33,560 nucleotides of DNA from Candidatus Saccharimonadia bacterium (GCA_023268595.1 JALQUD010000004.1:1-33560); one strand, 5' to 3'; shown: positions 9,453-19,403, counted from the stretch's first letter. Program-made: numbers and translations. The notes: generated from the letters alone by a model not told the origin.

Positions 9453-10784
9453 CTACGGTGCCAAGCGGTTGATGTCGCGTGGGAAGAGCGTAGCCTCTTT
9501 GACGTTAGCCAGGCCGATGGTCTTTTCGACCAACCGGTCGATACCGAAGCCACAGCCGCCGTGCATCGGCAGACCGTACTTAAAGGCCATCAGGTAGTAC
9601 TTGTAGCCAGGGTGCTCGACGTCAAGGCCGGCAGCGGTCATCTGCTCGATCATCTTCTGATAGTTGTTCTCGCGTAGTGGTACGGTAGCGATCTCCAGGC
9701 CGCGGAACAGCAGGTCACCCCATAGCACGGTGCCACTTTCCGGATCCATCTTGTGATAGAACTTACCGGCTTGGATCGGGAAGCGCACGGCGTACACCAG
9801 GTCGCTACCCAGGTTCTTGCGGGCGTGCTCGGCAATCCAGCGTTCCTCATCGGGGATAAGGTCCTTCTCATCGGTCACATCGGTGCCTGTGGCTTTGGTG
9901 TACATCTCGTGGATCTCGGCGATCGTGAAACGTGGGACTTTCACGCCACCGTCATCGGCGACCGAAAGCTTGAGTTCGGGAGCGTTCAGGCTCTTCAGGT
10001 CATCGGCATGCTCGGCGTAGGCCCGCTGCAGTACGCTGGCAGTCATACCGGCCACCATGTCCAATACCTCATCATGGTCCTTCACGAAGCCCATCTCGAT
10101 GTCGAGCATCTGCAGCTCGGTCAGGTGACGGGTAGTAGCACTCGGCTCGGCGCGGTAACTGTGGCCGATCTCGAACACGCGCTCAAAGGCACCGACCATA
10201 ATCTGCTTGTAAAGCTGCGGGCTCTGGGCCAGCGTGGCCTCCCGACCGAAGTAATCCAACTTGAAGACCTCGGCACCACCCTCGGTAGCACCAGCCAACA
10301 ACTTAGGCGTGTCAATTTCAACGAATTCACGGTCCTGCAGATATTCGCGGATGTAACGCACCAGACTGGCACGCAGCTTGAAGATCTTCTGCTCCTGCAG
10401 GTTGCGGATGTTCAGTACGCGGTATTCGAATAGGGTGTCCAGGTTCTCGGCCTTGTGCTGGATAGGTTTGTCAATCTCGATCGGCGGTTCGTCAGTGACC
10501 GGCACCAGCACTTCAAGCGTCACATCGTGCAGCTCGGCGCCGCCGGGTGCCCGTGGCTCCTCTTTGACGCTACCGCTGACACGCAGCACGGTACCGATCT
10601 GCATACCACGCAGCTTTTCGACTTCGTCCTTATCTTTGATGACGATCTGGATCAAGCCGCGGCGGTCGCGGACGTTGATGAACGTCAGTCCTCCCAGCAG
10701 GCGCTTCTTGTGCAACCAGCCTTCGATGGTAATGGTTTCGCCGATATGCTTGACGGCTTCGTCGGAAAGGGTCCGGGTAGTCAT
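9453..10784 (-). CDS. aspS: Aspartate--tRNA(Asp/Asn) ligase, archaeal/eukaryal short type
   Basis: ITIEGWLHKKRLLGGLTFINVRDRRGLIQIV, class II motifs (YRAEPSATTRHLTELQMLDIEMGF, GCGFGIDRLVEK); about 443 aa without the bacterial GAD insert. Confidence 0.92.
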   Translation of the reverse strand: MTTRTLSDEAVKHIGETITIEGWLHKKRLLGGLTFINVRDRRGLIQIVIKDKDEVEKLRGMQIGTVLRVSGSVKEEPRAPGGAELHDVTLEVLVPVTDEPPIEIDKPIQHKAENLDTLFEYRVLNIRNLQEQKIFKLRASLVRYIREYLQDREFVEIDTPKLLAGATEGGAEVFKLDYFGREATLAQSPQLYKQIMVGAFERVFEIGHSYRAEPSATTRHLTELQMLDIEMGFVKDHDEVLDMVAGMTASVLQRAYAEHADDLKSLNAPELKLSVADDGGVKVPRFTIAEIHEMYTKATGTDVTDEKDLIPDEERWIAEHARKNLGSDLVYAVRFPIQAGKFYHKMDPESGTVLWGDLLFRGLEIATVPLRENNYQKMIEQMTAAGLDVEHPGYKYYLMAFKYGLPMHGGCGFGIDRLVEKTIGLANVKEATLFPRDINRLAP

Positions 10785-11053
10785 GGGTTGTTCTCCTGTC
10801 AGTTCAGTTCAATAGTCGGGTCCGATGATCGAAAGTTCGATGATCAACGTAGGCACGGCGGCTCCGGGACCGGTAGCAAGCGGTGCGCCGTGGACACCTA
10901 CTCGCCGGCCCTGGTATTTCTGTTATCGTTCTGACCGGTGTATGACATGCAGTGTAACATCGGTACAAGTATAGCACCTTTGCGCATTGTAAGCCTGGCA
11001 GTCACGGTCGGCGGCAGGTATAATCACAAGCAGAATATGTGAGGAGAAGTTCG

Positions 11054-13423
11054 GTGAGCAGGTTACCAGTACAAGGTGGGGATGAGAACGCGTGGGGATC
11101 GGTGCTCAACGACTTCCTGATGCAGGCACACAACAATGACGGCAGCCTCAAGCCGTCCGGTGTCACCGCCGCCGGGGCGATCACCCAGGACGACGCCGAC
11201 GCCCGCTATCTGACTCCTGGCGCCGCCGATGCTAAATACCTGGACCAGGCAGCCGGCGATGCCCGCTATGTCGAAGGTTCCGGCGTCGGCATGCCCGGTG
11301 GCGTAGCATCGCTGGATGGCACTGGAAAGGTTCCTGCCGCGCAGCTACCAGCCGCTGCCGGTATTCCGGACGCGACCACTACCACCAAGGGTGCCGTACG
11401 CTTGGCCGGCGATCTGGCCGGCAGCGCGGACAGCCCCACCGTACCTGGCCTTTCAGCCAAGGCTTCGACCGCCACCGTCATCAGTGCCGGCACCGGGCTT
11501 ACCGGCGGTGGCGACCTGACCGCCAACCGTAGCCTGGCAGTCGTTTATGGCACTGCCTCCGGGACCGCGGCCGCTGGCAATGACAGCCGGATCATCGGCG
11601 CCATCCAAGCCTCCACAGCCACGACCAAAGGCGACCTGCTGGCCGCCAGCGGTCCTGGTGCAATCACCCGCCTACCCGCCGGCACCAATGGGCAGGTCCT
11701 ATCAGCCGATAGTAGCCAGACATCCGGATTAGCCTGGACCAACCCTGCGGCCGCATCGCTGTCGTATCCTAATAATTCTGGAACCGCCACCGTCACACCA
11801 CGTCTGGCTGTCACCGATGTCCGTGACTACGGCGCCAAAGGCGATAATACGACCGATGACGCAGCCGCCATCAACGCCGCCATCGTAGCAGCGCCGGAAG
11901 GCGGTACGGTTTATTTTCCACCAGGCATATATCTGGTTTCCAGTACCATCCGTCTGCGACCCTACCGCACCTACTCCGGAGGCGGCGGTCTGACCGGCCG
12001 GACAGTCATCAAAGCCACCACCGGACTGACGGACGCCGTCATGGCTTCCGAAGCCTGGTATAGCAACCAGACCACCTGTGATAACCCGATCCGCATCCAG
12101 GGCCTGATGGTCAACGGCAACAACGTCGGTACCAGCGTACGCGGCATCGTGATGCTCAACTTCTGGTCACGCATCACCGACGTCCAGGTCGTCAGCACCA
12201 CCGGCCACGGCATCGAGCTCAACGACACTACCCGTAACGGCACCAACACCATCACCAACAGCGCCAGCGAGAACACCATCACCGCCTGCCGCTTTGATTC
12301 GATTGGCGGCTGTGGCATTTACCAGCGTTCCGGCAACCAGCAGGCCAACCTTGATGGCCGCATCGAGTCATGTTTCTTCTCCACCATCGGCCAATACGGC
12401 ATCCGCTTAGGCCGCGCAGCCGGCTGGTACGTCCAGAACAACCACCTGTACGGCATCGCCTGGGACGCCATCAACACCGACAGCTGTTACGCTACCGTCA
12501 TTACCGACAACTACATCGAAGACTTTGGCGGCGCCAACCAGGCCAACCCCGGGGCGCCGACCTACGGTTACTACAACGGGATTTCGCTCAACACCATCCT
12601 GGACAGCGGCCGGGCAAGCATGGTCAGCGGTAACACCGTGACGAACAACCAGCCTTCCAGTCCCAGTGCCCAGCGCTTTAACTGTCTGTACGCATCAGCT
12701 GGCGGCAGCCAGGCCAAAGCCCGGGTCATCATCACTGGCAACAACTTCGGCTGGGCAAGCACCGGCACGCCGGCTGTCAGCCGCAGCTGGGGCGCCGAAC
12801 TCAGCGCCAACACCGGCGGTTTATTAGAAGTAAGCTGGGGTAGCGGCCAGATCCAGCGCAATGTGAACTGGCAACGGACACTGGTCTACGACCCGACCAA
12901 GGTCAATCTGATCGAGTCTGCCGGTAACGTCCAACGGCCATTTACCGGCTGGACTGCCGACCCCGCCAATGCGTCGGGCAGCAACAGCCTGACACTGACG
13001 CCCGGTACGGTCTACGTCATGGAAGCGGAGGTCAAGGCCGGTCGGGTCTCGACCATCGATTTCAGCCTTTCAGCCGGCGGCTCGGGTATAACCGGTGGTT
13101 ACATCGGCCTGTACGACCTGGACCGCAGCCGTCTGGGCACGTCATCCAACGTCAGCGGTGCTTTCGCGGCCTCGGGCACCAAGTCGGTCAACCTCAGCAC
13201 GCCGGTAGCTGTCAGCGACGGCAAGTATTACATCGCCTTCCTGGTCGTCGGTTCATCCGGACCATCCATACAATCGTCGGCAGACCTAGGTATCGCCAAC
13301 CTCGGCCGCAGTATCGCACCATATCGCTCGGCGACCGCCGACACCGGCCAGTCCAGCCTGCCGGCCAGCCTGAGCAGCACCCAGACGGCCATCGGCCAAC
13401 TACCGTTCGCAGTCATGCGCTAA
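11054..13423 (+). CDS. Phage tail-spike/tail-fibre-like exoprotein with pectate-lyase-superfamily beta-helix
   Basis: GTG start after GAGGAGAAG SD; YLTPGAADAKYLDQAAGDARYV repeats; VRDYGAKGDNTTDDAAAINAAIVAAPEGGTVYFPPGIY. Confidence 0.82.
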   Translation: MSRLPVQGGDENAWGSVLNDFLMQAHNNDGSLKPSGVTAAGAITQDDADARYLTPGAADAKYLDQAAGDARYVEGSGVGMPGGVASLDGTGKVPAAQLPAAAGIPDATTTTKGAVRLAGDLAGSADSPTVPGLSAKASTATVISAGTGLTGGGDLTANRSLAVVYGTASGTAAAGNDSRIIGAIQASTATTKGDLLAASGPGAITRLPAGTNGQVLSADSSQTSGLAWTNPAAASLSYPNNSGTATVTPRLAVTDVRDYGAKGDNTTDDAAAINAAIVAAPEGGTVYFPPGIYLVSSTIRLRPYRTYSGGGGLTGRTVIKATTGLTDAVMASEAWYSNQTTCDNPIRIQGLMVNGNNVGTSVRGIVMLNFWSRITDVQVVSTTGHGIELNDTTRNGTNTITNSASENTITACRFDSIGGCGIYQRSGNQQANLDGRIESCFFSTIGQYGIRLGRAAGWYVQNNHLYGIAWDAINTDSCYATVITDNYIEDFGGANQANPGAPTYGYYNGISLNTILDSGRASMVSGNTVTNNQPSSPSAQRFNCLYASAGGSQAKARVIITGNNFGWASTGTPAVSRSWGAELSANTGGLLEVSWGSGQIQRNVNWQRTLVYDPTKVNLIESAGNVQRPFTGWTADPANASGSNSLTLTPGTVYVMEAEVKAGRVSTIDFSLSAGGSGITGGYIGLYDLDRSRLGTSSNVSGAFAASGTKSVNLSTPVAVSDGKYYIAFLVVGSSGPSIQSSADLGIANLGRSIAPYRSATADTGQSSLPASLSSTQTAIGQLPFAVMR

Positions 13424-13438
13424 GCTAAGCGCCGGCCA

Positions 13439-14911
13439 TCACTTCAGTTTATGGTTGGCTTTCTTGTCGAAGTACTTCTTATAAGTACCGTTATTGAACA
13501 TCGTCCATGGTTTCCAGTCTTTGCCACCGTCTGACAATCCGAAGGCCACACGTGCATTGGTCAGCGGGTCGAACAGCTCGGCATTGTCCTTTAGCCCGTA
13601 CAGCTTGCGTCGCTCCGGGCCCATGTCACCAAGCATGTTGATCTGGAACAGGCCGTACGAGTCGTCACCGGTCGAAGCATCGTCATTATGGGCCTTCACT
13701 TTGGCGGATGACTCAGCCAGCGCGACCGAGAAAGCTATTTCGAGTGCTTCTCCGCGGAAACCGGCTTCGTAAATGACATGTTTGAGCGTGGCTACCGGAT
13801 ACGGGTTTTCGGGCTTAGCCTCCTCGGCAGGCTTGTCGAATACAGGATGTTGCACGGCTTCGGCTCCTTTTTTCTTACGGGCGTCATGGGCAATCTTGGC
13901 GTTATGCGCCGCCACGGCACGCACATCATCGTACTGGTCGAACTCATCGACGATCTTGCAGCCGATGACTTGCTCCAGAATATCCTCGACGGTGATGATA
14001 CCCACGAATTCCTCGAAGTCATTGACCACTACGAACAGATGGTGATGTGTCTTGATGAAAGCGTCCAATACCTGCTCCAGCGGATGGTCCTCATGAACGA
14101 AGTATGTGGTGGCATGCATCGCCTCCCGGGCAGTCCCCGTCTTCTTGAGCGTCACCAGATCACGCAGATACAGCAGCCCGACGATACCACCGGTGCCATC
14201 GTCGCTCTTATCATCGAAACCTTGCCCGGCGTAGACCGGGAAGCGTGAATGCCCGCTCTTATGCAGCTCATCTATCAGCGCCGGCGTCACCGACTGGTCG
14301 GCTGCCACGGCATTGACCGCCCGGCGTGGCACCATACAGTCGCGCACCAGCTTGTCACCGAACGTCAGCGCGTGGGCCAGCAGGTCCAGGGTTTCGGTAG
14401 AAATACGGCTGTCCGGCTGGTGTTTCTGAGCCTCGATGACATTCAACAGGTCATCGCGGTCATACAAACCGGTATGCACGGTAATGGGACGATGCTTACG
14501 TACGAATCGCACCAGTTTGTCGACCAGAGGATGTAACCGGTCCATCACCCACACGACTGCCGGGGTCACGAATACCGCTACGCGCATACCGACCTTGGTA
14601 GCCTTGTGCGCCGGCATCCACACGAAACCATAGGCCAAGGTGGCCGCCACCAATAAGAAAGCCAGGAACGCCGGTGCGACCTCTTCCAGCAGATGGAAGC
14701 TACCGGCCGCCGACAGGACGATGACCACCCACAGCACGGCACGCAGGCTGGCGCCGTATGAAGCGGCACGGAATAGCACGCTGGCGATCGGATCCTGGGT
14801 CCGCGCCCGGTGCTTCAGCTCCTTGACCGATAATGAGGCGTAAGTTTTTTGCAGCGCCATGGCCAAAAGAGCGAGCGCCAACAATAGAAGTGCGAAGAGA
14901 TATGTAGTCAT
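13439..14911 (-). CDS. CNNM/HlyC-CorC-like CBS-pair membrane protein fused to C-terminal lysozyme-like (SLT-like) domain
   Basis: N-terminal TM helices, VRDCMVPRRAVNAV...SRFPVYAG...LYLRDLV and FVGIITVEDILEQVIG CBS motifs; C-terminal EIAFSVALAESSAKVKAHNDDASTGDDSYGLFQINM. Confidence 0.85.
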   Translation of the reverse strand: MTTYLFALLLLALALLAMALQKTYASLSVKELKHRARTQDPIASVLFRAASYGASLRAVLWVVIVLSAAGSFHLLEEVAPAFLAFLLVAATLAYGFVWMPAHKATKVGMRVAVFVTPAVVWVMDRLHPLVDKLVRFVRKHRPITVHTGLYDRDDLLNVIEAQKHQPDSRISTETLDLLAHALTFGDKLVRDCMVPRRAVNAVAADQSVTPALIDELHKSGHSRFPVYAGQGFDDKSDDGTGGIVGLLYLRDLVTLKKTGTAREAMHATTYFVHEDHPLEQVLDAFIKTHHHLFVVVNDFEEFVGIITVEDILEQVIGCKIVDEFDQYDDVRAVAAHNAKIAHDARKKKGAEAVQHPVFDKPAEEAKPENPYPVATLKHVIYEAGFRGEALEIAFSVALAESSAKVKAHNDDASTGDDSYGLFQINMLGDMGPERRKLYGLKDNAELFDPLTNARVAFGLSDGGKDWKPWTMFNNGTYKKYFDKKANHKLK

Positions 14912-15015
14912 AACTTAATAGTAGCAGGAGATGCCTGGCATCCGCCACGCCGTTCGGGCGGCACATCCAGCCATTATGCTATATTTAAGAAAGTAAATCA
15001 GGGAGTTACCAGTCC

Positions 15016-15780
15016 ATGGACAAACGTTTTTGGGGTGCCATCGCCGTCATCGCGGTCATATTCATAGGCATCGTCGTCGTCAACAACCGTAACGGCAGTT
15101 CATCGGGCAATGCCGCCCTGGCCACCGAGCACTACACCGGCAAGAACAGCCAAAACGTCACATTAGTCGAATATGGCGACTACCAATGTCCGGTCTGCGC
15201 CTCGTATTACCCGGTCGTCAAGGCTATCGAAACCAAATATGCCGATGAGATCCGTTTCCAATTCCGCAACTTCCCTATCCAACAGCTGCATGCCAATGCC
15301 GTAGCCGGCGCCCGGGCCGCAGAAGCCGCCGACAAGCAGGGCAAATTCTGGGAAATGCACGACAAGTTGTACCAGAACCAGGATCCCTCCGGCCAGCAAG
15401 GCTGGGTGGTCAGCAGTAACCCACTCGACCAATACTTCACCGGCTATGCCACCGACCTCAAGCTGAACATCGACCAGTTCAAGAAGGACTACGCCAGCGA
15501 AGCGATCAACGACATCATCAACGCCGACCAGGCGGCAGGTAAGAAACTTGGCGTCTCCGGTACGCCGACCTTCTTCCTGGAAGGCAAGCAGATCGAACTG
15601 AAAGACCTGACCGATGAGAGCACCGGCCGCCCAAGCGAGCAGAAGTTCAGCCAGTTCATAGACAAGGCGATCAAAGAGAAGGGCGGTACCAGCAAGGTCG
15701 ACCCCAACCAACCGGCAACCACCGAGAACACCGGCACTGGTGCGACTCCAGCCGAACCGGCTCCTGCCGCCGGCCAATAA
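15016..15780 (+). CDS. Membrane-anchored DsbA-family thioredoxin-fold protein
   Basis: N-terminal TM; YGDYQCPVCASYYPVVK; cis-Pro region VSGTPTFFLEGK. Confidence 0.92.
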   Translation: MDKRFWGAIAVIAVIFIGIVVVNNRNGSSSGNAALATEHYTGKNSQNVTLVEYGDYQCPVCASYYPVVKAIETKYADEIRFQFRNFPIQQLHANAVAGARAAEAADKQGKFWEMHDKLYQNQDPSGQQGWVVSSNPLDQYFTGYATDLKLNIDQFKKDYASEAINDIINADQAAGKKLGVSGTPTFFLEGKQIELKDLTDESTGRPSEQKFSQFIDKAIKEKGGTSKVDPNQPATTENTGTGATPAEPAPAAGQ

Positions 15781-15800
15781 TATCGCCGGTTAGCGACACA

Positions 15801-15836
15801 TAGAGAAAGCTCCGGAATTATCCGGAGCTTTCTCTA
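15801..15836. terminator. Strong hairpin, probable bidirectional terminator between convergent genes
   Basis: TAGAGAAAGCTCCGGA-ATTA-TCCGGAGCTTTCTCTA, 16-bp perfect stem. Confidence 0.75.
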
Positions 15837-15861
15837 TGGTATGGATTCCAGTGCCGGGAGT

Positions 15862-15954
15862 TTAGTACTGGATGAATTCCTGCCAGGCCGGACGGCGCGA
15901 CTTGGTGGCGATCCGCGTCTTAGGTGACTGGAATACTTTTACGATGATGGACAT
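15862..15954 (-). CDS. Small basic 30-aa protein (sORF)
   Basis: MSIIVKVFQSPKTRIATKSRRPAWQEFIQY; strong SD GGAGAGGGGAG 7 nt upstream of ATG; ends just before the 15801-15836 hairpin. Confidence 0.6.
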   Translation of the reverse strand: MSIIVKVFQSPKTRIATKSRRPAWQEFIQY

Positions 15955-16237
15955 GATATGTCTCCCCTCTCCGCATACGCGAAGTTTTTTGGCTGACCGG
16001 CCGGTTTTTGACTGGTCATATGATTTTTTATTTTGCCTATTTTCGACGTTGACGATTTAGTTTTTTTGTCATTGTCGGCTCTCAAGGCCGTTTTTGTCTT
16101 TTATTGGTAGTCTCGCATCTACCGACAAAGTACCTTAATAGTAGCGTAAGCATAATTGACTGTCAAACGATTCTTATCACAGTCGAATACTACGGACATG
16201 ATAAACTTAAGTGGTATAAACCAATACAAATACTTTC

Positions 16238-17944
16238 ATGCATCATTCAGCTTTTTCAGAACTCAGCCTGGTCATCGTCATCACCGCCCTGGTGGCCTTG
16301 GTGATGCGCCGCCTTAAACAACCGCTCATCCTGGCCTACATCGTGGGAGGCTTTTTAGTTGGTCCGGCAGTCTTCAACCTGATCGCCGCCAACGAGACCT
16401 TTGATACGTTCTCCAGCATCGGCATCGCCCTGCTGCTGTTCATCATCGGGCTTGGATTGAACATCGGCGTCATCGCCAAACTCGGTAAAGCGGTCTTCAT
16501 CGCCGCCGGGATGGTATTACTGACCGTCGGCGGTGGCGGTTTCATCGCCCTCAAGATCATGGGTTCCGGCATGCTAGAGGCAGCCATCATCGGTTTCGCG
16601 ATGTTCTTCTCCAGCACCATCATCATCGTCAAGTTCCTAAGCGACAAGCGCGAGCAGAACCGCCTACATGGACAGCTGGCTATCGGCGTCATCCTGTTGG
16701 ACGATATCATGGCCACCATCGCCCTGCTACTGGTAGCTGCCGGTAAAGGTGGCGAACCGATAGGCCTGAATACCGTCGGCCAGCTGATGTTCAGTGGTGC
16801 GCTGTTAGCCGGCGGCCTGATCATCGCCAGTTCCTGGATATTGCCGTGGTTGGCCCGCCGGCTGGCCGACAGCCAGGAAATGCTGTTCCTGTTTGCCATC
16901 GCCTGGGGCTTCGGTGTAGCCAGCCTGTTCGAAATGGCCGGTTTCTCCATCGAGATCGGATCACTGTTCGCGGGCGTATCCTTGGCGACCCTTCCATACG
17001 CCCAAGAGATCGAAGCCCGGCTCAAACCATTGCGCGACTTCTTCGTAGTATTGTTCTTCATCGTGCTGGGCGCCAGCCTGAACATCGACCATCTGTCCGA
17101 AGCCATCATCCCGGCGCTTATCCTGTCGGCCATCGTGCTGATATTCAAACCGCTCAGCATCATATCGACACTCGGTCTGCTCGGCTTCAGTAAGAAAGTC
17201 AGCTTCAAGGCCGGCGTCAACCTATCACAGATCAGCGAGTTCTCAATCGTGCTGGTGGTGCTTGCGGTGTCCAACCAGTTGGTCGACGAAACCGCAGCCA
17301 CCATCATCACCCTGGTGGCCATCATCACCATCGCCGTGTCGTCGTATCTTATCCAGTATGACGATCAGGTATTCAAGCGCTTCGACAAGCTGCGCCTGAG
17401 AATCTTCCAGAAGGAAGCCAAGACCAAGGAAGCTAAGCACGGTCCGAAGTATCCGGTCATCATCTTTGGTTACCACAAGGGTGGGCATGAGTTCGTCAAG
17501 ACATTCAAGAAGATGCGTAAACGCTTCGTGGTGGTCGACTACGACCCTAATGTCATCGAGCACCTGACACGCCAGCACATCCCTTGCCAGTATGGCGATG
17601 CCAGCGACCTGGAACTACTGGAAGAAGTCGGCATCGACAGCGCCAAGATCGTGGTCAGTACCATCGCCGACTTCGAGACCAACCAGCAGCTGATCCGCCA
17701 CGTCAACCTGTACGATGACGACATCCTGACCGTATGTAACGCCAACAACTACAACGAAGCCTTACAGCTATACGAACTGGGTTGTAGTTACGTCATGATT
17801 CCGCACTACTCCAGTGGTGAGCGCCTGGGCAACTTCATGATGGAGAATGGCCTGGACAAGCACCGCTTTGACACGTACCGTTCCGAACATCTGCACCGCC
17901 TTTCGACCAACCACCCGGTCGATCTGGCCGACGAAGGTATCTAG
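16238..17944 (+). CDS. CPA2-family (Kef-type) cation:proton antiporter with TrkA-N domain
   Basis: LILAYIVGGFLVGPAVF, multi-TM; C-terminal VIIFGYHKGGHEFVKTF Rossmann-like region. Confidence 0.9.
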   Translation: MHHSAFSELSLVIVITALVALVMRRLKQPLILAYIVGGFLVGPAVFNLIAANETFDTFSSIGIALLLFIIGLGLNIGVIAKLGKAVFIAAGMVLLTVGGGGFIALKIMGSGMLEAAIIGFAMFFSSTIIIVKFLSDKREQNRLHGQLAIGVILLDDIMATIALLLVAAGKGGEPIGLNTVGQLMFSGALLAGGLIIASSWILPWLARRLADSQEMLFLFAIAWGFGVASLFEMAGFSIEIGSLFAGVSLATLPYAQEIEARLKPLRDFFVVLFFIVLGASLNIDHLSEAIIPALILSAIVLIFKPLSIISTLGLLGFSKKVSFKAGVNLSQISEFSIVLVVLAVSNQLVDETAATIITLVAIITIAVSSYLIQYDDQVFKRFDKLRLRIFQKEAKTKEAKHGPKYPVIIFGYHKGGHEFVKTFKKMRKRFVVVDYDPNVIEHLTRQHIPCQYGDASDLELLEEVGIDSAKIVVSTIADFETNQQLIRHVNLYDDDILTVCNANNYNEALQLYELGCSYVMIPHYSSGERLGNFMMENGLDKHRFDTYRSEHLHRLSTNHPVDLADEGI

Positions 17945-17957
17945 TCTCGCCATAGAA

Positions 17958-19403
17958 CTACGCGGCGCTCGGCGCACAGCCTATTATTTCGTAGGATCCT
18001 TGCCGGCGTCGAACATCGCCTGGCAGCGGCTGATACACACACCGCATGGTCCGACCTTGGTCTCGTTGGGACCAGCCCTTGCGCTCCGCCCGGGCCATGG
18101 CTGCGGCAGCTGATACGTCAGCCGTGCTTGCCGCTCCATCGCGGCGGTTTTCCGATTCATCACTGCCACCACTGGCGCACGACGAAGTCTTCTCGGTGCT
18201 GCGTGCCCGGTCGAGCGCCAACCGGAAACTATCCATGTCGCCGAGTTCCAGCATACGGCGGGCCTTGATGATGTGTTGGGCCGATTCCGAGCCGAAGATC
18301 CGGACATCGATCGAGCGGTCGGATATCGCCCGGTTCACTAATGCTTGCCCGGACAGATGGGCCAGGCGCTTGATGGCAGCCACCGGCGTTTCCAAGTCCG
18401 GCGCCGACTGCAACAGCTCGTCGACGATGGCTTCGACGAGCGGCTCCAGATCAGCTTCCCGTTCAAAACACTTCTGGCGGTATTCCAGATATTCCTGCCG
18501 GCTACGTTGGTACGCCAAGCCACGACGGTATTCACCGAAGAACGTGCCACCGGCGGCCTCGTCATAACGGTCCACCAGGCTTACCACGCCGTCAGGCATC
18601 TGGGCCCGCGGAACCAACACCGGCATATCCAGCAGATCGGTAGCGCTCATCCCGGCAGACGTCTCGACACCCAACCCAGTCAACATATCACGGATAGTCT
18701 TCTGGTCGTGCCGTTCGCCACCAGCCACGGCCACGCCCGACACGAACGCCGACTCCTGGACCAATGTGCCGTCACGGTAACCGACGACCTGGAGCGCGCA
18801 CGACATCGTCTCGGTAAAGAAACCGCAATCGCGCATCGCGTCCAATGACATGTCATCGGCGCTGCGCGATATGACCACCACATCATAATTTTCCAGCAGT
18901 CCGCTTCGCAGATATTCTTCTATACGCATACCGTTGCGGGTCTCAGCCTCGCTGCGGCGCCGCATCTGGCGTTGTGCCGAGGCGTAGCGCAGGCCATTAA
19001 TAAAGACGTCTTCCATCGACTGGCCATACTGGCCTAGCCTGCCATCGGCACCGACTTCCAACTCCACCTGGGTGATATGGCCGGATTTGATGGACCGCTC
19101 GACCACATCGGTCCGGACGTTATTAGCTACCGCCAGGCGCGCTTCGGTATCACCTTCGGCAGCCCGTCCGATCAGTTCGGCCAGGTTGACGGCCCCCGTC
19201 TGAGTGCGCTCCTGGGAGACATCGTCGCGGACAGACTCATCAGGCCCCACCTCAACCGTAGCGGCCACCACGGCACGGCCGGCTGAGTCCGCGATGTCCA
19301 TCAACCGCCGGGCACGCTCCCACGCGACATCCTCCCACTCGAACATGTGTGCCGGTATGGCCTGCAAACCCTCAGACTGCCCGAACGTCGTGGCTGAAGC
19401 CAT
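17958..19403 (-). CDS. Hypothetical protein of unknown family; 3' end possibly frameshifted
   Basis: Long ORF with coding-like composition; alternative-frame tail GPCGVCISRCQAMFDAGKDPTK. Confidence 0.65.
   Translation of the reverse strand: MASATTFGQSEGLQAIPAHMFEWEDVAWERARRLMDIADSAGRAVVAATVEVGPDESVRDDVSQERTQTGAVNLAELIGRAAEGDTEARLAVANNVRTDVVERSIKSGHITQVELEVGADGRLGQYGQSMEDVFINGLRYASAQRQMRRRSEAETRNGMRIEEYLRSGLLENYDVVVISRSADDMSLDAMRDCGFFTETMSCALQVVGYRDGTLVQESAFVSGVAVAGGERHDQKTIRDMLTGLGVETSAGMSATDLLDMPVLVPRAQMPDGVVSLVDRYDEAAGGTFFGEYRRGLAYQRSRQEYLEYRQKCFEREADLEPLVEAIVDELLQSAPDLETPVAAIKRLAHLSGQALVNRAISDRSIDVRIFGSESAQHIIKARRMLELGDMDSFRLALDRARSTEKTSSCASGGSDESENRRDGAASTADVSAAAAMARAERKGWSQRDQGRTMRCVYQPLPGDVRRRQGSYEIIGCAPSAA

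Noticed and set aside
10785-10990. Riboswitch/T-box-like leader of aspS (long leader, CGATGATC repeated)
   Set aside because: A direct repeat and short hairpin are present but no T-box specifier/antiterminator consensus recognised
16040-16072. Possible sORF upstream of the 30-aa microprotein (MTKKLNRQRRK)
   Set aside because: Careful codon check gives a stop after 11 residues; too short to support
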